This document shows positions 1-4,672 of a DNA stretch of 5,455 bases, in pieces. The translations under genes were made by a program, and so were the position numbers. The notes beneath the pieces were generated by a model that saw only the letters and a program-made list of their open reading frames with translations, had not been told where the DNA came from and did no database searches. Location of the stretch: contig JAJYKG010000157.1 of assembly GCA_021788795.1 (NCBI GenBank), positions 1 through 5,455 on the forward strand, in the 5' to 3' direction. Numbering within the stretch: the first letter of the stretch is position 1; every line of letters starts with the position of its first letter. The DNA is from Thermoplasmata archaeon (lineage in GTDB: Archaea; Thermoplasmatota; Thermoplasmata; RBG-16-68-12).

Positions 1-58
1 GTAGACGGCTTTCTTCGCCAGGTACCTACGTAGGTTCGTCTGCCTGCCTCCTTCCCAT
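1..58 (-). CDS. Probable 5' end of ABC-transporter permease (DppB-like), partial, start unclear
   Basis: In the minus-strand frame ending at position 1 the last codons read LRRYLAKKAVY. This resembles the basic segment just before the first membrane helix of DppB/OppB-type permeases, which would pass the substrate delivered by the adjacent binding protein. A permease is also the gene usually found directly after a family 5 binding protein. The problem is the start. This frame has no ATG, GTG or TTG between the binding-protein stop (81-79) and the window edge. The only ATG (58-56) is in another frame and meets TAG at 30-28. A Shine-Dalgarno-like AAGGAGG lies just inside that ATG. Removing one copy of a duplicated 4-base unit at 41-48 would join the ATG to the permease-like frame. 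The product call rests on about 11 residues plus context; a non-standard start, a frameshift or a sequence error are all possible. Confidence 0.35.
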
Positions 59-78
59 CTCCCGGGTTCGGTCTCCCG

Positions 79-2901
79 CTAGGTCTTCGGCGGGAGGTTG
101 AGCTTCCCCTCCTCCGACTCTTTCTTGTTCCGCCATCGGAGCAGGAGCACCGCGACGAGCGCAGCGACCACGACGATTACGACGAGTGCGACCGCCCCGA
201 TCACGAGCGGCGAGAGCGCCGGGGCCGGCACCGAGACCGGCGTCAGCTTGAGGTCCACCACGGTGGCCTGCCCGGAGACGACCGACTTGCCCGACACGGA
301 CGCGGTCTTGTACCCGTTCGCCGACGCGTTGACCGTGTACGTGCCCGGTTCGACGCTCACGTTGAAGGCCCCGCTCGCGTCCGTGGCCACGCTCTTCTGG
401 ATTCCCGCGGCCGACGTCACGAGGATGGTCGCCCCCGCGAGGGGCGTGTTCGTGCTGCTGCTGACCACGGTCCCGACGATCCAGCCCACGTACGCGGTCA
501 GGGTGAAGTTCTCGTGCGTCGTGTTACCCGCGACCACGGTCACCGAACTCTTCGTGTTGGCCGAGAAGAGCGGTGCATCCGCCGCGACCGAGTACGTTCC
601 CGCGGGCAGGGTGATGTTGTAGTCGCCCGAGGCGTGTGAGGACGTGGCCCAGTTCCCCGGAGTCGCGACGACCTGCGCGCCGGAGATCGGGGTGCCCCCG
701 GTATCCCGGACGCTGCCGTTGAGGTATCCGGCATCGGCTAAGGAGTACACGTCCACCTCAACCGTGTTCGTCCCGCCGATGGGCGAGTTGTACCCATCGT
801 ACACCCGGACGCTGACGTTGTACGTGCCCGGGGCCGCATACGTGTGGCCGGCTGTGGCCGACGGCGTCGCCGAGCTCGTCACGACGTTCGTGGTGTTGCT
901 GTCGCCCCAGTCCCACGTGAAGTTGAGCCGGACCGACGTGTTCGCGTCCGAGGACGCCGCCGTGAAGGTCAGGTTCACCCCTGCGAACGCGCTGATCGGT
1001 CCCGGCGGACTGATCACGGGCGGTGTCGGCGCGCTCGGCTTGATGCTCGAGACCCCGCTGCAGGACGGGCAGTTCAGGTTGAAGAACAGCGGATTCGCGC
1101 CCCAGTACGCGTTCATCTGGAGGTACGGGTGGGCGGTCCAGTTGCCCCAGCCCTGCCACAGGTCCGTCCGCATGGCCCACTGGCCGTACGGATAGATGTA
1201 GATGATGTACACGCCCGACTCGTAGAACAGCTTCTCCGCGGCCTTCACATCGGTGATGCGCTGGGTCAGGTTCTGGTCCCCCAGCTGCTTGAGGTAGAGG
1301 GCGTTGTAGGTCGCGTTGTTCCAGTAGTTGTCGTTCCAGCCGTCGAGGGTCCAGGACGATTCCATGGAAAGGATGTAGTTCGGGTCCGGGTCCGCGGACC
1401 AGTACCAGATGTACATTTCCACGTTCCCGCCGTAGACGTCGGTCGAGAGCGCGTTCTCGCTCGTCTCCGTCTTGATGGTGATCTGGACGCCGATCTGCGC
1501 CCACTGGGTCTGGAGGTACTGCGCCACGAGGCTCTCCTCGGGGAATTCGTCCGGCGGCCGCACCGCGAGGGTGAAGTTCAGCCGGTCGCCCGCCGGGATC
1601 GACACGGTGGCGTTCGGCGGGTCCAGGCACTGGTAGCACGCCGGCTGGATGCTCACGGTGATCGTGTTCGTGGCCTCGCGGACGCCCTTGCCGAACGATC
1701 CGCCAGACCATGTCGTGTATCCCGATTGGTTCAGGATCTGGTTCGCGAGGGCGATGTTGAACGACAGGTTGTCCCCACCCGTCACCGGGTTGTACCACCA
1801 CTGGGGGGTGACCGGCGAAACCTGCGAGTCGCCGCGCACGCCTTGCCCGTCGTAGATCGTCTGGAGGATGTAGTCCTTGTTCGTCGCGTGGGCCAAGGCG
1901 ACGCGCACGTTCTGGTCAAAGCGGGCCGGGTTCAGCCCCGAGTTCTTGGTGTAGTACTGACTGATGCCGATCTCGTCCCACTCCTGGATCGCCTGGAGGG
2001 CTGCCTGGGTCTCGATGTTCGGCTGACCCTTGACGGCCGCCAATCCCGCGGTGGTCGTCTGCGCGATCTGGATGTCCCCCCGCTCGAGGGCGAGGGCAAG
2101 CTGGTTCGCGTTGCCGTACACGTAGAGGTAGATGTCCGTGACGTTCGACGGGCCGATGTGGGTCCCGACCGGGTGGTAGTTGGGGTTCCGGAACAGGTGG
2201 AGCGGAACGGCGCCGTTCTGCTGCCACTCGTTGTAGATGTTGGGGTCCGCGATGAAGGGGCCGGTGCCGATGGGCGTCGGGTTCGTGTACGTCGTCTCGG
2301 CCGCCTGCGCGCTGACCCCGCTCCATTGGGCCTTCTGCACGATGGGCCCGAACAGGTCCTCCCCGGAGACTACGGGCCGGTCGAAGTAGAGGGTCACGTT
2401 CCACGGGTCGGTGGACGAGATGACCGCTCCGCAGCGCCCCTTGTTCGTCCCGGTGCACTGGACGACCTGGTTGAAGTATGGCTCGTAGGCCCAGAGGTGG
2501 AACAGGTTCTGGCTGTCGTAATTCCAGGTGAAGGCCACGTCCGCGGCCGTGAGGTTGCTGCCGTCGGACCACTTCACGCCTTGGCGGACCGTGTAGTTCC
2601 ATGCGGAGCAATCGGAGACCGCGCACGACGCGCTCGTGATGATGTTGGGGACATACTGCCCATCCTGGTTGAACGCAAACGGATAGTCGTAGATCAGCCC
2701 ATAGAGAAGATACGAGGCGTCGTTGATGCCGATGTAGGGGTTCAGGCTATCGATGGTCTGTAAGAAGCCAATCCTGAGGACCGGCGACGGAGCCGCCCGC
2801 GCATGCATCTCGATCGCGAGGGGATATCCGCCGCCCGCGACTTCGAGCAACATCACGGCTATGACCAATCCACCGATTAGGGCGACATGCCTCGACCTCA
2901 T
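79..2901 (-). CDS. Membrane-anchored ABC-transporter solute-binding protein, family 5, with PKD and two carboxypeptidase-regulatory-like domains
   Basis: This 940-residue protein should act outside the membrane, capturing peptides or other oligomers for an ABC importer. Residues 1-25 form a signal segment (basic MRSRH, then hydrophobic) with no lipobox Cys. Residues 41 to about 605 are the SBP_bac_5 domain: LRIGFLQTIDSLNP, the family motif WNYTVRQGVKWSDGSNLTAADVAFTW (101-126, quoted only as landmarks W101, D113-G114, A120-D121), and TGPF at 213-216. About 625-718 is a PKD domain with DWGDS (664-668) and GHTYAAPGTYNVSVRVYD (685-702). Two homologous beta-sandwich repeats follow (about 726-802 and 807-887). 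A helix at 898-921 followed by RWRNKK anchors the C terminus, as in many archaeal binding proteins. All eight Cys occur as four close pairs and there are about 22 N-X-S/T sequons. The start at 2901 has GGGGAGGG five bases upstream and lies below a TATA box; the open frame extends to 3135 but that extension crosses the promoter. Substrate is not determinable here. Confidence 0.93.
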   Translation of the reverse strand: MRSRHVALIGGLVIAVMLLEVAGGGYPLAIEMHARAAPSPVLRIGFLQTIDSLNPYIGINDASYLLYGLIYDYPFAFNQDGQYVPNIITSASCAVSDCSAWNYTVRQGVKWSDGSNLTAADVAFTWNYDSQNLFHLWAYEPYFNQVVQCTGTNKGRCGAVISSTDPWNVTLYFDRPVVSGEDLFGPIVQKAQWSGVSAQAAETTYTNPTPIGTGPFIADPNIYNEWQQNGAVPLHLFRNPNYHPVGTHIGPSNVTDIYLYVYGNANQLALALERGDIQIAQTTTAGLAAVKGQPNIETQAALQAIQEWDEIGISQYYTKNSGLNPARFDQNVRVALAHATNKDYILQTIYDGQGVRGDSQVSPVTPQWWYNPVTGGDNLSFNIALANQILNQSGYTTWSGGSFGKGVREATNTITVSIQPACYQCLDPPNATVSIPAGDRLNFTLAVRPPDEFPEESLVAQYLQTQWAQIGVQITIKTETSENALSTDVYGGNVEMYIWYWSADPDPNYILSMESSWTLDGWNDNYWNNATYNALYLKQLGDQNLTQRITDVKAAEKLFYESGVYIIYIYPYGQWAMRTDLWQGWGNWTAHPYLQMNAYWGANPLFFNLNCPSCSGVSSIKPSAPTPPVISPPGPISAFAGVNLTFTAASSDANTSVRLNFTWDWGDSNTTNVVTSSATPSATAGHTYAAPGTYNVSVRVYDGYNSPIGGTNTVEVDVYSLADAGYLNGSVRDTGGTPISGAQVVATPGNWATSSHASGDYNITLPAGTYSVAADAPLFSANTKSSVTVVAGNTTHENFTLTAYVGWIVGTVVSSSTNTPLAGATILVTSAAGIQKSVATDASGAFNVSVEPGTYTVNASANGYKTASVSGKSVVSGQATVVDLKLTPVSVPAPALSPLVIGAVALVVIVVVAALVAVLLLRWRNKKESEEGKLNLPPKT

Positions 2902-2939
2902 CCAGGCCCTCCCCGCGTTTCGGGACACCGAAGTCCCAT
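2898..2939 (-). CDS. Possible 13-codon leaderless upstream ORF (leader peptide) overlapping the binding-protein start
   Basis: On the minus strand an ATG at 2939-2937 opens a 13-codon frame, MGLRCPETRGGPG, whose TGA (2900-2898) overlaps the binding-protein ATG (2901-2899) as ATGA. The A of this ATG lies about 27 bases downstream of the centre of the TATA box at 2962-2969, where an archaeal transcript would be expected to begin, so the message could be leaderless for this short ORF. ATGA overlaps are typical of translational coupling. The frame also contains the leader hairpin and the binding-protein Shine-Dalgarno site. No homology is recognisable; it may be a chance frame inside an ordinary 38-base leader. 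Confidence 0.3.
   Translation of the reverse strand: MGLRCPETRGGPG
2907..2914 (-). promoter_or_regulatory. Shine-Dalgarno site of the solute-binding protein gene
   Basis: On the minus strand GGGGAGGG ends five bases before ATG 2901. It favours this ATG over the in-frame GTG at 2928 and over starts further upstream, and it is followed directly by a convincing signal peptide. Confidence 0.65.
2922..2937 (-). promoter_or_regulatory. Hairpin in the 5' leader of the solute-binding protein mRNA
   Basis: GGGAC-TTCGGT-GTCCC on the minus strand is a perfect 5-bp GC-rich stem with a 6-base loop containing UUCG. It lies two bases inside the predicted transcript start and eight bases before the Shine-Dalgarno site. 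It could protect the 5' end or tune initiation; function is inferred only. Confidence 0.35.
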
Positions 2940-2961
2940 CCCACCAAGGATAGGAGGACTT

Positions 2962-2971
2962 GCATAAAAGG
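2962..2971 (-). promoter_or_regulatory. Archaeal TATA box of the solute-binding protein gene
   Basis: The minus strand reads CCTTTTATGC, close to the archaeal YTTTATA-type TATA box, in otherwise GC-rich DNA. Its centre is about 65 bases from ATG 2901 and predicts a transcript start near 2939. The preceding BRE (GCTAG) is poor. The position argues against translation beginning upstream of it. Confidence 0.5.
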
Positions 2972-3080
2972 CTAGCGACAACCCCACGCTCAATATCAGG
3001 CACGGAGGAGGACCGAAATCGACGGATGCCGGCGCAGAGTCGACGCATGATTCGGACCCCGATGCCCGCACGATACCAAG

Positions 3081-3095
3081 CAAAAGGCTTTGAGC
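3081..3095 (+). promoter_or_regulatory. Candidate BRE/TATA promoter of tatC
   Basis: CAAAAGG-CTTTGAGC resembles the BRE-TATA arrangement upstream of the acyl-CoA dehydrogenase gene (CAAACGG-TTAAATAGCC). It predicts a transcript start near 3115, just before the TTG at 3123. The core CAAA-AGGC-TTTG is an inverted repeat, so the reverse reading (CAAAGCCTTTTGC) could equally serve the minus strand. The TATA portion is weak. Confidence 0.35.
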
Positions 3096-3122
3096 CGCTG
3101 GGTTTTGGGGCTGGCGAACACC

Positions 3123-3983
3123 TTGGAGACCGCAACCGCCGTGGCGGACCAGGCCGACGACACGCGGATGACGTTCTGGGAGCACATCGACGAGCTTCGG
3201 CGCCGCCTGAAGGTCGTCATCCTGGTCATCATCGTCCTCTGGGTCCTCTTCATGACCTTTCGCTTCGAATGGATTAGCGTCGGTCCAATCTCCCTCCCCC
3301 TCCTCTACCCCGCGTTCGCGGCGGACCAGGTCCCCGTAGCCAACCAGTTCTTCCTCATCATCCTGGACTACCTCAAGCCGAGCTACGTCCAGGAGACCGC
3401 CCTGGCCCCCTGGGACGGGGTGCTCGTCCAGATCAAGATCGCGATGTTCCTCGCGTTCGTGGTCGGCTTCCCCGTGATCGCGTACGAGTTCGGGGGCTTC
3501 ATCTCCCCGGCCCTCAAGCCCTCGGAGAAGCGGCTCGTCATGCGCATGACCGTGCCGGTCGTCCTCCTCTTCTTCTCCGGGGTCCTCCTGGACTACTTCC
3601 TCCTCCTGCCCTGGACGATCAACTTCCTGTACACGGCGCAGACGAACATGGGGATCAAGCTCTACCTCCTGCCGATCGACAGCTTCGTCAGCTTCGTGAC
3701 GATCCACCTCATCGCGTTCGGCCTCGCGTTCCAGCTGCCCGTCGTCATGTACTCCCTCTCCGCGGTGGGGATCATCAAGGCGGAGTTCTGGAAGAAGTAC
3801 TGGCGGTACGTGACCGTTGCGGTGTTCGTCATTGCGGCGATCATCACTCCGGATCCGAGCGGGGTGACGATGCTCGTCGTGGGCACGATCATGATGGCCC
3901 TGTACGGGGTCGGCTACCTCGCATCGAAACGCGCCGAGCGCAAGCGCGAGGCCGCCCTGCGATACGGCGACGCGCCGCCCTGA
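3123..3983 (+). CDS. tatC: Sec-independent (twin-arginine) protein translocase subunit TatC
   Basis: TatC is the multi-spanning membrane receptor that recognises twin-arginine signal peptides and, with TatA-type subunits, exports folded proteins. The family hallmark at the N terminus is clear: FWEHIDELRRRL, with Glu25 and Arg27 matching E. coli Glu15 and Arg17. The segment FPVIAYEFGGFISPAL followed by KPSEKR supplies Glu135, matching E. coli Glu103 of the signal-peptide site. Hydrophobic segments lie near residues 31-46, 106-127, 142-165, 188-212, 229-243 and 247-267, fitting six helices. The position of E. coli Glu170 appears to be Gln204 (FGLAFQLPVV). The tail is charged (KRAERKREAALRYGD). 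Length from TTG 3123 is 286 residues, normal for the family. The start is uncertain: TTG 3123 fits the promoter and the coding-like GC-rich third positions after it; GTG 3141 and ATG 3168 are alternatives, while TTG 3090 overlaps the promoter. No tatA is visible in the window. Confidence 0.95.
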   Translation: METATAVADQADDTRMTFWEHIDELRRRLKVVILVIIVLWVLFMTFRFEWISVGPISLPLLYPAFAADQVPVANQFFLIILDYLKPSYVQETALAPWDGVLVQIKIAMFLAFVVGFPVIAYEFGGFISPALKPSEKRLVMRMTVPVVLLFFSGVLLDYFLLLPWTINFLYTAQTNMGIKLYLLPIDSFVSFVTIHLIAFGLAFQLPVVMYSLSAVGIIKAEFWKKYWRYVTVAVFVIAAIITPDPSGVTMLVVGTIMMALYGVGYLASKRAERKREAALRYGDAPP

Positions 3984-3989
3984 GAAGGA

Positions 3990-4074
3990 TGCGTGGGCCA
4001 GGATTCGAACCTGGGAACCCCTGCGGGAAGGGATCTTGAGTCCCTCGCCTTTGACCAGGCTTGGCTACCCACGC
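3990..4074 (-). tRNA. tRNA-Leu (anticodon CAA)
   Basis: The 85-base minus-strand gene folds as a class II tRNA. The acceptor stem is GCGTGGG/CCCACGC with discriminator A. The D arm is GCC...GGC. The anticodon stem AGGGA/TCCCT holds the loop CTCAAGA, giving anticodon CAA (4038-4036), which decodes UUG. A long variable arm with CCC-GCA-GGG and a T arm CCAGG-TTCGAAT-CCTGG follow. The long variable arm and discriminator A fit leucine. No intron is needed and the 3' CCA is not encoded, as is usual in archaea. Its 3' end lies six bases from the convergent tatC stop, so transcription must end inside the tatC tail region. Confidence 0.96.
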
Positions 4075-4100
4075 ATCGGGGCGCGGAGCGTGCCCTCCTC

Positions 4101-4114
4101 GTATAACCTTTCCC
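4101..4114 (-). promoter_or_regulatory. BRE/TATA promoter of tRNA-Leu
   Basis: The minus strand reads GGGAAAGGTTATAC: a BRE-like GGGAAAG followed by TATA-like GTTATAC. The TATA centre is about 30 bases upstream of the tRNA 5' end at 4074, the expected spacing for a transcript starting a few bases before the mature tRNA. Confidence 0.6.
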
Positions 4115-4131
4115 GCGCGGCGGAGACCATA

Positions 4132-4145
4132 CGAAGCGTTTTTCT
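4132..4145 (+). promoter_or_regulatory. Weak candidate promoter of the SCP2 gene
   Basis: CGAAGC-GTTTTTCT is the only AT-rich BRE/TATA-like element between the tRNA promoter and the SCP2 start. It predicts a transcript start near 4169, about 11 bases before TTG 4180. The match is poor and spacing is the main argument. Confidence 0.25.
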
Positions 4146-4179
4146 CGCCCTTCCCCCATGGCCTTGGCGGGGTCGTACC

Positions 4180-4557
4180 TTGGTCCAGTACTTCTCGAAG
4201 GAGTTCTTCGACGAGCTCGCGAACGCCCTCAACGTCGATGCGGAATGGATGAAGAAGGCCGCGCCTCTGACCTTCAAGGCCATCATCACGATCACGGACC
4301 GTGGCCAGTCCCACCTCCTCGACTGCGTGAACGGCAAGGTGACCGCGAGCCAGGTCGCGCCGGACATCCCTGCGGACTTCAAGTTCGACGGCCCGTACGA
4401 TTCGTGGGTCATCCTGGGCAAGGGCGAAAAGGACTTCCAGTCCCTCGTCATGAGCGGGAAGGTGAAGTTCCGCGGCTCGATGCCGAAGGTGATGGGGATG
4501 ATGAGCCAGTGGAACCGGCTCATCAAGATCGCCCAGCAGCTCCCCAAGGAGTTCTGA
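4180..4557 (+). CDS. SCP2 sterol/lipid-transfer domain protein
   Basis: This 125-residue protein is a stand-alone SCP2 domain. These small soluble carriers bind lipids or acyl-CoAs in a hydrophobic tunnel. Seen in the sequence: an N-terminal helix (VQYFSKEFFDELANALN), a strand TFKAIITIT, then the family C-terminal pattern: the strand FDGPYDSWVILGKGEKDF, the segment QSLVMSGKVKFRGSMPKVM (compare the family's 'M.GK.K..G' signature, residues 91-99), and a final helix MMSQWNRLIKIAQQLP. Length is normal. The open frame reaches back to 4036 but that part overlaps the tRNA. TTG 4180 is the only reasonable start before the first conserved residues; ATG 4158 is in another frame. An acyl-CoA dehydrogenase gene follows on the same strand after 115 bases with its own promoter, so a role in acyl-CoA handling is likely but inferred. 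The true ligand is unknown. Confidence 0.88.
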   Translation: MVQYFSKEFFDELANALNVDAEWMKKAAPLTFKAIITITDRGQSHLLDCVNGKVTASQVAPDIPADFKFDGPYDSWVILGKGEKDFQSLVMSGKVKFRGSMPKVMGMMSQWNRLIKIAQQLPKEF

Positions 4558-4574
4558 CCTCCGCCCGCCGCCGC

Positions 4575-4595
4575 TGCCTCCGGGGATCGGAGGCA
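4575..4595. repeat. 8-bp inverted repeat between SCP2 and acyl-CoA dehydrogenase genes
   Basis: TGCCTCCG-GGGAT-CGGAGGCA is a perfect 8-bp inverted repeat with a 5-base spacer, 18 bases after the SCP2 stop. As RNA it would form a stable 3' hairpin, but no T tract follows, so it is not a standard archaeal terminator. As DNA it sits about 30 bases upstream of the dehydrogenase BRE, where an activator or repressor dimer could bind. Confidence 0.5.
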
Positions 4596-4613
4596 TCCGA
4601 AGACTCGTCCGTT

Positions 4614-4628
4614 CAAACGGTTAAATAG
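4614..4628 (+). promoter_or_regulatory. BRE/TATA promoter of the acyl-CoA dehydrogenase gene
   Basis: CAAACGG (BRE-like) is followed directly by TTAAATAG, the clearest TATA box in the window. The predicted transcript start is near 4650, leaving a leader of about 20-25 bases before ATG 4673. A palindrome CCGTT-CA-AACGG (4609-4620) overlaps the BRE and could be an operator. Confidence 0.65.
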
Positions 4629-4661
4629 CCTGGGGCCCATTTCGCCGGCGCACCGGGGTAC

Positions 4662-4669
4662 GGGGAGAG
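4662..4669 (+). promoter_or_regulatory. Shine-Dalgarno site of the acyl-CoA dehydrogenase gene
   Basis: GGGGAGAG ends three bases before ATG 4673, with the GGGGAG core five bases away, supporting that start and a leadered transcript. Confidence 0.5.
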
Positions 4670-4672
4670 ACC

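Noticed and set aside
844..2763. Long open frame of 639 codons on the plus strand opposite the binding-protein gene
   Set aside because: It is rich in Arg, Val and Asp with no domain pattern and no hydrophobic or motif structure. The open frame follows from GC-rich third positions of the real gene on the other strand, which carries clear family motifs.
2899..2970. Twin-arginine signal on the binding protein, suggesting a link with the adjacent tatC
   Set aside because: The signal segment begins MRSRH without an RR-x-F-L-like motif, so it looks Sec-type. The tatC adjacency does not show that the receptor is a Tat substrate.
2902..3135. 78-residue N-terminal extension of the binding protein
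   Set aside because: It crosses the TATA box, has no signal-like character, and the ATG at 2901 has a Shine-Dalgarno site and begins a normal signal peptide.
2898..3707. Long minus-strand frame of 269 codons opposite tatC
   Set aside because: Its highly charged Glu/Asp/Arg/His composition is the reverse image of the hydrophobic TatC coding sequence. Only its last 13 codons are of interest, as a separate leader ORF.
4036..4179. N-terminal extension of the SCP2 open frame
   Set aside because: It overlaps the tRNA gene and its promoter and adds a non-conserved Pro/Arg/Ser-rich segment. SCP2 homology begins after TTG 4180.
4158..4628. Plus-strand frame starting with ATG 4158
   Set aside because: It overlaps the SCP2 gene in another frame, is Arg/Pro-rich with no family pattern, and runs through the intergenic promoter region.
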